This document shows positions 33,490-43,900 of a DNA stretch of 44,954 nucleotides, piece by piece; position 1 is the stretch's first letter, and each line of letters opens with the position of its first letter. A model generated the notes under the pieces. That model had not been told where the DNA came from, did no database searches, and saw nothing but the letters and a program-made list of their open reading frames with translations. The stretch lies in assembly GCA_934589665.1 (NCBI GenBank), contig CAKTOJ010000003.1:1-44954 (forward strand), in the 5' to 3' direction. This DNA comes from an uncultured Oscillospiraceae bacterium (GTDB lineage: Bacteria; Bacillota; Clostridia; Oscillospirales; Oscillospiraceae). A program made the position numbers and the translations under genes.

Positions 33490-34256
33490 AAACCATCGCC
33501 ATCATGAACCAGAAAGGCGGCACGGGCAAGACGACCTCCGCCATCAACCTCGCCGGCGAGCTGGTGCGCCGGGGCAAAAAGGTCCTCATCATGGACATGG
33601 ACACGCAGGGCAACGCCACAAGCAATTTAGAGCTCACGGACGTGCCCGCCACCACGCTTGCCGACATCATCTGCGATAAGGACCGCCGCATCCCCGACGC
33701 GATCTGCCACACGAGCATCGAGAACCTCGACGTCATCCGCGGCGGCGCGCTGCTCGCCCCCGCGCTCACGGCCATGCAGGAGCTGCCCTTCGGCCGCGAC
33801 ATGACGCTCCGCCGCCTGCTGCCTCAGATCCCGCAGGACTACGACTTCGTGTTCTTCGACTGCTCGCCCTCGCTCGAATCGCTCTTCAACATCAACGTGC
33901 TCGTCGCCGTGCAGTACATCCTCATCCCCATCAAGGTCGACAAGAACTCCATCGAGGGCTACAACGTCATGCTCGAGACCGTGCAGAACGTGCGCGAGCT
34001 CGTCAACCCCGACATCCGCGTCCTCGGCATCTTCATGACCGCCGTGGAATCCGGCTCGACGCTCGACCGCGAGATGATCGCTCAGTTCCCCCAGATGCTG
34101 CCCGACCTCGCGTTCCGCAGCTACATCCGCAAGAACATCGACGTGAAGAAGGCGCCGCTGGCGCTCCAGCCGCTGTGCTTCTTCTCCCCCCGCTGCGCCG
34201 CGACGGCGGACTACGCCGCGCTGTGCGACGAAATGCTGGAAAGAATGGAGGGCTGA
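33486..34256 (+). CDS. parA: ParA/Soj-family partition ATPase
   Basis: 256 aa. It has a deviant Walker A QKGGTGKTT at residues 9-17, the A' motif MDMDTQGN, and Walker B YDFVFFDCSPSL, all characteristic of the ParA/MinD P-loop family. There is no N-terminal DNA-binding extension, as in Soj-type (Ib-like) ParAs. The GTG start at 33486 overlaps the RHH stop. ParA moves DNA or protein cargo over the nucleoid with ParB. The gene lies between an RHH gene and parB, the layout of low-copy plasmids and integrated elements, here in a chromosomal-looking surface-protein island. Confidence 0.92.
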   Translation: MKTIAIMNQKGGTGKTTSAINLAGELVRRGKKVLIMDMDTQGNATSNLELTDVPATTLADIICDKDRRIPDAICHTSIENLDVIRGGALLAPALTAMQELPFGRDMTLRRLLPQIPQDYDFVFFDCSPSLESLFNINVLVAVQYILIPIKVDKNSIEGYNVMLETVQNVRELVNPDIRVLGIFMTAVESGSTLDREMIAQFPQMLPDLAFRSYIRKNIDVKKAPLALQPLCFFSPRCAATADYAALCDEMLERMEG

Positions 34257-34259
34257 CGG

Positions 34260-35189
34260 ATGGCGAGCAAGAAATCCCCGTCCATCTTCGGGACGCTGCA
34301 GAAGACCACCGAGGCCGCCAGCGCCGTCAACGGCGAGTTTGTCCGCCAGCTGCGCGTTTCCGACCTCGAGGACAACCCCATGAACCGCTTCTCCATGGCC
34401 GAGGACGAGCAGTTCCTCTCCACGGTCGAGAGCGTCAAAAAGGACGGCTTTTTGGAGGACATCATCGTTACCCCCGCCGAAACCGAGGGCAAATACCGCA
34501 TCGTCAGCGGACACCGCCGCGTCGCCGCCGCGAAAAGGCTCGGCAAGACGACGGTTCCCTGCAAGGTGCGCCATTACGAGGATTCCCTCGCTGAGCTGCG
34601 CGCGCTCATGGGCGCGAACCTGCACCGGCGCAATCTCTCGCCCTTCGACATGGCGCGCCAGCTTGAAACGCTGCGCGAGGTGCTGAAAAACGAGAATAAG
34701 CTCCCCGCCAACGTCAAGGAGCAGTCCACCCTCATGGCCGAGCAGACCGACCTTTCCCGCGCGACGGTCGAGCGGTATTTAGACCTCCTGAACCTCGACG
34801 AAACGCTCACCGCGTGGGCCGAGAGCGGCAAAATGACCATGACCGACGCCTACGAGCTGGCCCGCAAGAGCAATTCGCACCTCTACCCCGCCGTCGAGGA
34901 GTTCGTCGCCCGCGCGGGCGAGACGGACGATTTCCCCGCCCTTGTCCACCGCGCCATCGCCTACGCAAAGGCCGCCGAGCTGCCCCCCGCGCCGCCCAAG
35001 GCCGCGCCGAACGCGCTCAAAAGCGTTGATTCCTTCGGCCGCGCCATCCGCCGCTCCACCGCGCAGCTGCGCACGCTCAAGCTCGAGGACGCAGACAAGG
35101 CCACGGCCAAGCGCAAGCTCGACACCTGCCTTTTAAACCTCGACGAGCTGCGCCGCACCGTCGAGGCGCTGAAAAACAGCCTCGAATAA
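34260..35189 (+). CDS. parB: ParB-family partition protein
   Basis: 309 aa. The N-terminal ParB/Srx domain has DNPMNRF, IIVTPAE and YRIVSGHRRVAAAKRLG (the GHRR box), then LMGANLHRRNLSPFDMARQL. A helix-turn-helix follows at DLSRATVERYLDLLNL, and a basic, Lys/Leu-rich C terminus. It lies 3 nt after parA and forms the end of a three-gene operon. No canonical chromosomal parS (TGTTTCACGTGAAACA) was seen near; it may act on other sites, or the RHH protein may be the DNA binder. It ends before a bidirectional terminator. Confidence 0.92.
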   Translation: MASKKSPSIFGTLQKTTEAASAVNGEFVRQLRVSDLEDNPMNRFSMAEDEQFLSTVESVKKDGFLEDIIVTPAETEGKYRIVSGHRRVAAAKRLGKTTVPCKVRHYEDSLAELRALMGANLHRRNLSPFDMARQLETLREVLKNENKLPANVKEQSTLMAEQTDLSRATVERYLDLLNLDETLTAWAESGKMTMTDAYELARKSNSHLYPAVEEFVARAGETDDFPALVHRAIAYAKAAELPPAPPKAAPNALKSVDSFGRAIRRSTAQLRTLKLEDADKATAKRKLDTCLLNLDELRRTVEALKNSLE

Positions 35190-35201
35190 GTCCATAACGG
35201 C

Positions 35202-35234
35202 AAAAGCGCGGACCGCAATGCGGTCCGCGCTTTT
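35202..35234. terminator. Bidirectional terminator after parB and the C-terminal-SLH gene
   Basis: A 16-bp stem with AAAA and TTTT ends (35202-35217 with 35219-35234) lies between the convergent stops at 35189 and 35246. It serves both strands. Confidence 0.9.
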
Positions 35235-35245
35235 CTTATGCCTTT

Positions 35246-38200
35246 TTACTTGCACAGCCTCCAGAGCAGCGTCACGATCTGCGCCCTTGTGCACGACTCC
35301 ACGGGCATCAGGCGGCCTCCGGCCCCCTCAAGCACGCCCGCGTTGACCGCCCAGCCCATCGCGTCCGTGCAATAGGCGGGCAGCGCGTCGAAGTCGTCAA
35401 ACTCGCGCACGGCCATGCCGCCCTGCGCCGTGTCCATTCCCTGTGCGCGGGCGAAGCGGTGGAGCAGCGTCACCGCCTGCGCGCGGTCGCACACCGCATT
35501 GGGCGCGAAGAGCGCGTCCGAGGTGCCGTTGGTGATGCCCTGTTCGACCGCCCACGCGACCGCCTTGGCGTACCACGCGCCCTCGGAGACGTCGGCAAAG
35601 CCCGTCGTGCCGGAGGGCTCGGGCGAGCCTGCTGCGCGGTAGAGGAACGTCACGATCTGCGCGCGGGTGCACGTCTCGTTCGGGGAGAAGTGCCGCGCGT
35701 CCGTGCCGGTGGTGATCCCCTGCTCGACCGCCCAGCGCACGGCCTCGAAGTACCACGCGCCGGCCGGCACGTCGTCAAAGGGCGCGCGCAGCACGGTTCC
35801 CTCCTCGTCGCCGCTCGAGGAGGACGAGCCGCTCTCCGCCGTCCAGCTCGCCGTCAATGTCACGTCGCCGTCGGGCATAGGGAACGTCGTCTCCGCCGAG
35901 GACGCGTCACTGAGCGTCACGCCCTCCGCCGTCCAGCCGTCAAAGCGGTATCCCGCGCGCGAACCGGCACGGATCGTCACCGTCTCTCCCGCCGCGTACT
36001 CGCCCGCGCCGGAGGGAGAGGCATAGCTGCCATTCACCGTGACGGTGTGCGTCGTCCGCCGTGCAATGAACGCCAGCTGCGGCGCGGAGGCGTTCCCCGC
36101 CCCGTCCTGCGCGCAGAGGCAGAGGGATTTACTCATCGTCCCCTCGTCCAGTGCACCGGGAACGGTGAAGCGTCCGTCGCTTCCGGCGTAGACAAACTCA
36201 GTGTCGCTGTAAAACACCTTACTGCCCGCGTCCGCCGTGCCGGTGACGGCATACGCGCCGGAGGTCTGATCGGCATAGAACACATCCGCCGAGAGCGTGA
36301 GCACGGGCGCCGTCTCGTCGCGGCTGACGAGCAGATACTCGCTCGTCACATCCATGCCCTTCGCTCCGTCCACGCGGAGCATCAGCGTGCCGGTGAAATC
36401 AGGGAGTTCAAAGCGTCCCGGATCGTTCGCGTCTGCGGTCAGCGCCGCATTCGTGTCCATGCGCGTGACCGCGAAGCCGTCCGCGCCCACCGCCTCGACG
36501 GTCAGGACATTGCTCCCGCCGCCGGCGAGGGCGTGATGCACGCCGTTTTCATCCGCCGCGCACACATTTCCGTTCACCGCCAGCGTCATCGAAAGCGGCG
36601 CATAAGCGCTCAGGTATTCCGCTGTCGAAAGGCTTTCCTGAGAATAGTACTTCGCGCCGTCCTCGACCCTGTAGGCGCTCACGCCGACGCGGTAGGTCTC
36701 GTCTGCCGTGAGGTTTTCGGCGCGCACGGACGAGACCTCGCCCGACTCCGACACCTCCACGGCGTTTCCGCCCACGGTCATGGCCATCCGGATATCGGTC
36801 GTGCTGCCGTCAAGGTCATAGCCGAAGCCGGTGTCCGTCCATTTGCCGTTCTTTTCCTGATAGATGCGCACGCGGTAGCCGTCCGCGCCGTCTGCCGCGC
36901 TCCACGTGGCGGTCATCGTCTCGTTGCCCAACGCGGCGAGCGTGACCGACGCGGGCGCGTCGGGCTCCTTGGTGTTGAGATAGTGGACGGTCGTGTCGAA
37001 CGACCGGCTGTAGACCTGTACCAGCGCGCGCTCCGTCTCTCCATTGCCGTTGAGGTCAGCCTCCCGCTCCGTCATGAGGAACGAGGTGGGATAGTAGTCG
37101 CCTGTCGGAGCCAGCGTGCCGCTCGCGGGCAGCGTGACGGAGATATCATAGGGGGACTTCACGTTCCGCTCGTCCACGAGGTACGTTGCCGCACCCTCCT
37201 CCGTGCCCAGATAAGTGCGCAGGACGTAGGTGGCACCCTTCTCGGGATACTTCACCAGACCGTCAAGCTGATTGCCGTTCTGCGTCAGCTCCAGCCGCTC
37301 AAAGGGCACGGTGTGATCCTGCTCATAGGTGAACAGCAGCGTGTCCTCGCCGTTCTGATACACGCCCTCGGTGCTGACATGGTACGTGCCGTTCCCGCCC
37401 GCGGGCAGGCGCAGCAGCGCGACGCGGTGCCGCTCGCCATTGGTCTTGCTCATCACGTCCGTCGCGGCGTTGATCTTGTCAAGTCCCGCCGAAAGGGTGC
37501 AGTCGTCGTTTACCCAGTAAACACTTTCTCCCTCGACCGTCAAGGCGGCCTTGACCTGCTCGGCCGTCACGCTCTCGTCAAAGGCGAGCAGGATATACGG
37601 CGTTTCCTCCGCGCCCATATTCTCCACCACGATGTCCGCCGAGGACACGCCCGCGCCGCTCCGCAGTGCGTAGAGCACCGGCGCGCTCTGCACCACCGGC
37701 GTCACGCCGTGGTCGCTCCAGTTCCACTCGCCCAGCTTGCCGAACCATTTGGTCTCAACGCCCCAGCCCTCGCCCATGCGGAACTTGGTCTCCACGACCT
37801 TCGGCACAAGCACCCACAGCCGCGCGTCGACGACCCCCGCGTACACGCCCGCCATCGCGCCGAGGTAGATATCGACGTTCTCAAACGCCTGCTTCATCCC
37901 CTCGCTGACGCTGACATTGCGGATGGGCGCGGTCGTCTGGCCGCCGATGATAAGGTTGATGTCCGTCCCGCCAAGCTCTAAGCCGCTGATAAACGGAATA
38001 CCGAGGTCCGGCACCCTCACCGTGCCGCGCACGATACCGTTCGCGCCCACGCCGAGATAAATTCTGTCCTTCGCGTTGTTCACGCCGCCGAACGCGCCGA
38101 GCGTCAGGCCGTTGTTGATCTCAAAGATGTTAAATTTCTTGCTCGGCAGGTTCAGCGTCATCTCCTCCGAGCCCGCGAAATAGACGCCCTTGTAGGTTTC

Positions 38201-40423
38201 GCCGCCATAATTGCGCTCCTGTCCGTCAAGACGGAGCGTGTAGCCGAAGCTCTCCACGATCTGCAGCGCTCTGCTTGCGCCGATAAGGCCCACGTCCGTC
38301 GCCTTGAGGGAGATCTCGCTCGGCCCGAGGACGATGTTGCCCGTGCCCTCGACGAGATGCAGGTACGTGCCGGTCAGCGCGCCGCGCAGCTTGAGGGGCG
38401 GAATGGCGAAATAGTCGCCCTTGACCGTCCTGGCCAGATCGCTGAAGCCCGCGCCGCCGCCGTTGAGCTGCCCGATGGGGATGGGCGGGACGAGCACGAT
38501 GCCGGGATTGGCCTTGACGTAGAACCACAGCTTATCGGGGATGAGCGTGCCCTGATAGCGCTCCAGCGCCAGCTCGGCCTCCGTCTCGAAGAGGTCAAAG
38601 GCGTTGAGCTCGAGCGAGAACGCGTAGCGTTCCTCATTTTTGAAGGTGTTCACCTCGCCCTCGACCTTTGCCAGCTCCAGCCCCAGAAGGGCGGCGGTGT
38701 TGAACTTGCCCGCAGCGTGTACGCCGTTGACCTTGAATTCGTAGGCCTTTTCGCCGTTGACGGTCTTTTCCTCCAGCCCGTAGCCGAGTTTTTCGAGCGA
38801 GAACTCCGCGCCGTCGAACACGGTCTGGAAGCCGATGTTGCCGGTAAAGACGAGGTTCCCCGCCGCGTCGGCCTTTGCCTGCTCGATCTTCACGGAGGCG
38901 TAGGGGATGTCGACGGAAATAATCGCGTCGTTGCGCGCGGCATCGAAGCCGAACGTGAAGCCCTCCGCGCCGAGCGCAGCCGTCAGCGCGTCCTCCGCGC
39001 CGGGCGCGGGCTGATAGAACTTGAACGTCGGCGCGTTCAGATGCACGCCGTGCTGCTCGATGCGGCCGTCGCGGTGAATGACGAGCTTCCCTCCCTTCGC
39101 CTCGTCCCACGTCGCGCTGACGGAGGGCGAGAGCAGCGCCGCGCCGCCGGTAAAGGTGAACGACGCGCCGTTCGCACTCTCACAGCTTCCGCTGATGACG
39201 GCCACGGGCGCCGCGCCGTACTGCTTCTTGAGCGTCTCCATCGCCGCGTCGTCGGCAACATACTCGACCCGCACGCCGTCACCCGCGGCAAAGGCCGCAA
39301 GGCGCTGCGCGGCAAAGGAGGAATCGACCTTGTCCGGCTCTGTCGGGACGTTCTCCCGCCCCGCGACAAGATCGCGGTAGCCCCAGAGGAACTGCGCCGC
39401 GTTGTCATCAACATACTCCGCGTCGAACGAGAGGCCGATGTAGCTCTTCTCCTCCACGCGGGAATAAAAGCTCGCCATGCTGGCGATCTTCACGCTCACC
39501 ATCCGCGCCAGCTCCGCGCGGATGGGCCGTCCTTCGGCGGTATGGAGCCGATCCTGATTCGCGTAGTAATCCGACAGCCCCGCGAAGGGGTTTGCCCACG
39601 GATAGCCGTCGATGTAGGCCTCGGTCGTGTATACGCCGTCCACGTCGCCCCACTGGATATAGCCTCTTGGAAACATACGCGTGACCACGTCATCCACGCG
39701 CGAGGTGATGACGGAGGAGGAGACGGCCGCCTCCGTGCCATCCTCCTTCACCGTGACGCGCTTGAGCTTCACGGCGGGGGGATTCACGCCGGTCGTGGTG
39801 TCCATGCGCCCCATGTCGGGGAAGCCGTTGAGGGAGTAGACCCACGAGATCCTGAAGTCATAGGGGAACGGCTCCGGAAAGCCCGCGCGGTCGAAGCACA
39901 CTTCGCCCACCGTGGCGAGCACGCCCCAGTCCTCATTCGTTCCCGCCGGATCGTCCGTGACATGGACAAGCTCGTAATAGACCGTCACCGCGCCGGTGAG
40001 CTGCGTGCCGGACGGCACCTCCCGCAGGTCCTTGAGGTAGACCGTCAGGCCGTACTCGGCGCGGATGGCGGGGTTTTTGCCGTTGGGCGTCGCGTCCACG
40101 AGCGCCGCGCTTTTGAGCTCCGTATAGACGGTGTGCTGCGTCGCCGCGCCGCCGGATTGCGTCTCAAAGACGCACTCCGCCGTCTGGATGTCGAGCGAGC
40201 GCGCATCGCCGTAGCGCGCGGCCGTCGCCGTCGGGAGCGTCGAGAGATAGCTCATATACGGCGCGCTGTGCAGCTCCGCGCGCAGATACTCGTTTTCCAG
40301 CGCGAAGCCGTCGGTGAGCGTGATGCCCCGTACCGTGCCGCGCTCCTCCGCCGCGAAAGCCTGCACCGGCAGCGCGCCGAAGAGCAGGCACAGCGTCAAA
40401 ATCAGGGACAGCGCTTTTTTCAT
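35246..40423 (-). CDS. Large surface protein with C-terminal SLH domains, 1725 aa
   Basis: Start at 40423 (MKKALSLIL), with AAAAAGGAGG before it; the frame is open further upstream but that part is a shadow of the preceding gene. Signal peptide (1-24). A long N-terminal region has no motif I recognise but is beta-rich (NPGIVLVPPIPIGQLNG, GNIVLGPSEISLKATDVG). An FN3-like module lies in the latter half (PDAPASVTLAALGNETMTATW), then an InlB-like GYRFDGW repeat, a Ser-rich linker and three SLH repeats in the last 180 residues (ends LWRLCK). The SLH domains are at the C terminus, unlike those of most neighbouring SLH genes. Coupled by ATGA to the 113-aa membrane protein gene. Function unknown; a wall-bound structural protein is likely. 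Confidence 0.85.
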   Translation of the reverse strand: MKKALSLILTLCLLFGALPVQAFAAEERGTVRGITLTDGFALENEYLRAELHSAPYMSYLSTLPTATAARYGDARSLDIQTAECVFETQSGGAATQHTVYTELKSAALVDATPNGKNPAIRAEYGLTVYLKDLREVPSGTQLTGAVTVYYELVHVTDDPAGTNEDWGVLATVGEVCFDRAGFPEPFPYDFRISWVYSLNGFPDMGRMDTTTGVNPPAVKLKRVTVKEDGTEAAVSSSVITSRVDDVVTRMFPRGYIQWGDVDGVYTTEAYIDGYPWANPFAGLSDYYANQDRLHTAEGRPIRAELARMVSVKIASMASFYSRVEEKSYIGLSFDAEYVDDNAAQFLWGYRDLVAGRENVPTEPDKVDSSFAAQRLAAFAAGDGVRVEYVADDAAMETLKKQYGAAPVAVISGSCESANGASFTFTGGAALLSPSVSATWDEAKGGKLVIHRDGRIEQHGVHLNAPTFKFYQPAPGAEDALTAALGAEGFTFGFDAARNDAIISVDIPYASVKIEQAKADAAGNLVFTGNIGFQTVFDGAEFSLEKLGYGLEEKTVNGEKAYEFKVNGVHAAGKFNTAALLGLELAKVEGEVNTFKNEERYAFSLELNAFDLFETEAELALERYQGTLIPDKLWFYVKANPGIVLVPPIPIGQLNGGGAGFSDLARTVKGDYFAIPPLKLRGALTGTYLHLVEGTGNIVLGPSEISLKATDVGLIGASRALQIVESFGYTLRLDGQERNYGGETYKGVYFAGSEEMTLNLPSKKFNIFEINNGLTLGAFGGVNNAKDRIYLGVGANGIVRGTVRVPDLGIPFISGLELGGTDINLIIGGQTTAPIRNVSVSEGMKQAFENVDIYLGAMAGVYAGVVDARLWVLVPKVVETKFRMGEGWGVETKWFGKLGEWNWSDHGVTPVVQSAPVLYALRSGAGVSSADIVVENMGAEETPYILLAFDESVTAEQVKAALTVEGESVYWVNDDCTLSAGLDKINAATDVMSKTNGERHRVALLRLPAGGNGTYHVSTEGVYQNGEDTLLFTYEQDHTVPFERLELTQNGNQLDGLVKYPEKGATYVLRTYLGTEEGAATYLVDERNVKSPYDISVTLPASGTLAPTGDYYPTSFLMTEREADLNGNGETERALVQVYSRSFDTTVHYLNTKEPDAPASVTLAALGNETMTATWSAADGADGYRVRIYQEKNGKWTDTGFGYDLDGSTTDIRMAMTVGGNAVEVSESGEVSSVRAENLTADETYRVGVSAYRVEDGAKYYSQESLSTAEYLSAYAPLSMTLAVNGNVCAADENGVHHALAGGGSNVLTVEAVGADGFAVTRMDTNAALTADANDPGRFELPDFTGTLMLRVDGAKGMDVTSEYLLVSRDETAPVLTLSADVFYADQTSGAYAVTGTADAGSKVFYSDTEFVYAGSDGRFTVPGALDEGTMSKSLCLCAQDGAGNASAPQLAFIARRTTHTVTVNGSYASPSGAGEYAAGETVTIRAGSRAGYRFDGWTAEGVTLSDASSAETTFPMPDGDVTLTASWTAESGSSSSSGDEEGTVLRAPFDDVPAGAWYFEAVRWAVEQGITTGTDARHFSPNETCTRAQIVTFLYRAAGSPEPSGTTGFADVSEGAWYAKAVAWAVEQGITNGTSDALFAPNAVCDRAQAVTLLHRFARAQGMDTAQGGMAVREFDDFDALPAYCTDAMGWAVNAGVLEGAGGRLMPVESCTRAQIVTLLWRLCK

Positions 40424-40761
40424 GGTGTGTCCTCCTTTTTGCTTTCTTTGTTCTTCTCTTTGTCTCGTTTCTCTTTCTCGTGCACGCGCATGCACAAAAG
40501 CGTCAGCGCCGAGGCCGCCGTGAACGCCGCCACACCCACGAACACGTAGCCCCCCGCGCTCTCGGAGAGCAGCGTCGCGCCGCTGAGCCCCTGCACTGCG
40601 CCCGCCGTGCCGCCGGTGAACTGAATCAGCGCCGTGCCCAGTCCCAGCGCCAGCGCCGCGCACAGCCCGCCCAGCCGCCGCAGCGCCCGCTGCTCCTGCC
40701 GGTGCAGACAACGCCGCGCCGCGCGCTGTACGCGCCGCACGCGCTCTCGTGTGTCGTACAT
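40420..40761 (-). CDS. 113-aa two-helix membrane protein, paralogue of the sigma-operon protein
   Basis: A basic N terminus (RRVQRAARRCLHRQEQRALRR) is followed by a membrane helix (about 31-50), a short loop with LSESAGGYV, a second helix (about 71-92) and a Lys/Glu-rich tail (HEKEKRDKEKNKESKKED). Length, layout and the S-x-E-S-x-G-Y motif match the protein encoded at 13246-13587. GGAGG immediately precedes the ATG at 40761. The stop overlaps the start of the large SLH protein gene (ATGA), so the two are made together. A role in export, membrane tethering or regulation of the surface protein is conceivable; no domain is recognised. Confidence 0.8.
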   Translation of the reverse strand: MYDTRERVRRVQRAARRCLHRQEQRALRRLGGLCAALALGLGTALIQFTGGTAGAVQGLSGATLLSESAGGYVFVGVAAFTAASALTLLCMRVHEKEKRDKEKNKESKKEDTP

Positions 40762-40886
40762 CCTCCGCCCTCCCTTCCATAAGGTCTGATACTCCTATAG
40801 GGACAAAAAACGGCGAAACTACGCAGGGGAAAACAAAAAAATTTTTGAAGGACGCAAAAAGGCGCAGAAAAGCCGCAAAAACACGC

Positions 40887-40919
40887 AAAAAAAGCCCCCG
40901 AAGCTTCCGCTCCGGGGGC
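40887..40919 (-). terminator. Terminator of the partial SLH gene
   Basis: On the minus strand a stem of 11 bp with one G-T pair (GCCCCCGGAGC with GCTTCGGGGGC, loop GGAA) is followed by seven Ts. It lies 36 nt after the stop at 40956. Confidence 0.85.
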
Positions 40920-40955
40920 ATTTCGATAGAGGTTCTGTTATTCGCGTGAAGGGCT

Positions 40956-43900
40956 TTACTTGCTGACCGTGTACCACGTTGCGCCGTTGATGACCTCAGA
41001 GGTCGTCGTGCAGCCGGTGCCGAGCACGATCTTGCCGGTCTTGGCATTGACCGGATCGACATGCGTCACGCCGGGGTTGTACTCCTTGAACGTGCCGCCG
41101 TTGACCGTCATGGTGCAGCCGCCGGTCGCGCTGTCCTGATGGTTCAGGACATAATAAATGCCGTTGCTCGGGCTGGCCGTTTCAAACGTACCGCCGTTGA
41201 TCACCACGGTACCCTTGCTGCCGGAAGCCATGCTGGTCATCGTGAAGATGCAGGAGGTTCCCTCGTTCATGCCGTAGAAGTGGCCACCGTTGATGGTAAG
41301 CTTGCCGTAGTTGCCGACGCGCACCGCGCTCGTCACCTTGTTGGTATACGTCTTGTCAGAGCCGATGACCTTGCCCTCACCGTTGCTGGAATCGTTGATG
41401 GTCAGGCTGCTCTTCTTGCCGCTGATATTGAACACACCGCCGTTGTTCGGCTTCACACCCTCGGCATACGCAAGCCTGACGCTGTGACCGTTAAGGTCAA
41501 TCACCCACGTCTTGCTGGAAAGGTTGATCTCGTTGTCCACGACAACATCGTCGACCAGCTTGTAATAGCCGGCCTTTTCTGCCATCGCCAGCGCCTGCTT
41601 CGCGGTGCTGATCTCGATCGGCAGATCAGCCGAACTGCCGATCTTGGCGACCGTGTAATGGCCCGCGCCGTCCGCCTGAGACGCATAGCCGTCCTTGACG
41701 AAGTTCGTACCCTCGCCCTCGGCGCTGTTGTCCGCCGGGTCGAAGCCCTCGTAGGTGCCGCCCGTGACGACGATCTTCGCCGTGCCGTCCTGATAATTGG
41801 CGTCGATGCAGTTGAGAAGATAACCCTGCTTGCTGGTCTCGGGATTGATCCGGAACGTGCCGCCGGAGAGGTTGGCCGTGCCCTTCGTGACCTGCACCGC
41901 CGTCGTGGAGCCGGTGATCTCGCCCTTCGTGACCGTCAGCGTGCCGCCGCCCGCAACGTCCACGCCGAACTTCATGCCCGCCTCGATCTTGCCGTTCTTG
42001 ATCTCGACCCTACCGCCGCCGGTCATGCTGATCGCGGCGATGCCGGGATTGCCGGAGGGACATACCTTCTCATTCGTGGCCTTGATCACCGCGGCAGTGC
42101 CGTTGATCGTCACCACAGCACCAGACTTCGTTTCGATGGCCGCGCCGGCAAGGCCGGTCTGCTCCACCGTGCCGCCGGTCATCGAGAGTTTGCCTCCGTC
42201 CACCGTGATAACACTTTCATAGCCGTGACCGGTGACGGTGCTGCCGCTCTGGATATTGACGGTGCCCTGACAGGTGATCACGCTGCCGGGATTGTATTCA
42301 TCCGGATCGCCCTCCACGCTGGCGCCCTTGGCGACGGTCAGCGTAGCCGTCGGCTCCACGACGATCGGGCGGTCATTGGTGTGGACCGCCACGCCCGCGC
42401 TCAACGTCACCGCGGAACCGCTGTTGAGGTAAAGCGCACGGTCGTTCGACGTAACAGAGCCTGTCGCCGCGTCGCCGGTATTCTTGATGGTCAGCGTACC
42501 GCTCACATAGAAGATCGTGCTGTTCGCGCTCAGCGCCTTGCCGTTGAGATCCAGCGTCACGGTCAGTCCGGCCTTGACGGAAATTCCGCTCTCGCTCATG
42601 TCCTGAAGCAGGACGATGGTATTTTTGTTCTCGGCCGCGGCCATGGCCTCGGTCAGCGTCTTATAGCCATGATCGCCGATTGCCGCAACAACACTCTCCT
42701 CAAATTCACCGCATCTTGTGCACTTGAGCGTGCTCTCGTCAAATTCATGCCCCAGCGCCGCGACGCTCTCGGTCTTTGTCGTCTGGCAGACCGTGCACTT
42801 GTAGGTCTTCTCGCCCGCTTCCGTGCAGGTCGGCTCGGTGGTCACCACGCCCTCGTTCCAGCTGTGCCCCAGCGCATCCACGGTCTTGTGCTCGCGGGAG
42901 ATCTCCGCCTTGCACACCGTGCAGTAAACGACCTCGTCATAGCTGCCGTCCGTCGTGCAGGTCGCCGCGACTTCGTTTTCTCTCACCGCGTCGCCGGGGG
43001 TGTGGCCCAGCGCCGGGATGTCCAGCACGGACTCATCGGTGATGATGCTCGCACCCTCCGCGTCCTCGGCCTTCTCGCCGCAGGCGCAGACATAGTAAGC
43101 CTTCTTACCGCCCGTCGTGCAGGTCGCCGCGACCGCGGGAACCAGTGTCCATTGATGGACATGCTCCAGCTCGGGGATCTCCTCGGTCTCGACCGCATCG
43201 CAGCGCGTGCACGCACGCGTCTTTTCGCCCTTTGCGGTCTCGGTGGCTTCCTTCGTCACCGTCCACTCGCCCCAGTTATGGCTCAGGGCATCGGTCGTCT
43301 TGGCCTCGCGGGAGATCTCCGCCTTGCACACCGTGCAGTAAACGACCGCGTCATAGCTGCCCGCCGTGGTGCAGGTGGCCTCAACTACATTTTCCTGTAC
43401 CTCGCTGCCGGCGGTGTGGCCCAGCTTGGGAAGCTTGAGCTGGGTATCATCCTCGATGGCGTACACGCCCGCCGCATCCTCGGCCTTCGCACCGCAGGAG
43501 CAGATGTAATAAGCCTTCGTACCGTCCGTGGTGCAGGTCGCGTCGACTCTGGCGACCAGCTCCCAGTGATGGACATGACCCAGCTCAGGGATCTCCGCCG
43601 TCTTAACATAGCCGCAGACCGTGCAGGTGTAGGTCATCTCGCCCTTCTCGGTCTCGGTCGCTTCCTTCGTCACCGTGCCCTCGTCCCAGGTATGCGCTTC
43701 CTTGCCGCTCACGGTGTCGTGGCCGCAGGTGGAAGCGTGCCAGTGATAGTCCGCGTCATAGCTCCACGCATCCGCATAACGGTGGCTGTGGCTGGGCTTG
43801 TCGGAGCTGCTGGAGCTGCCGGAGCCAGAGCTCGTGCTGCCGCTGCCAGTCGTGGTCGTGCTGCCGCCGGACACACTGGTGTCCTTGCCGGTGCTGTCGG

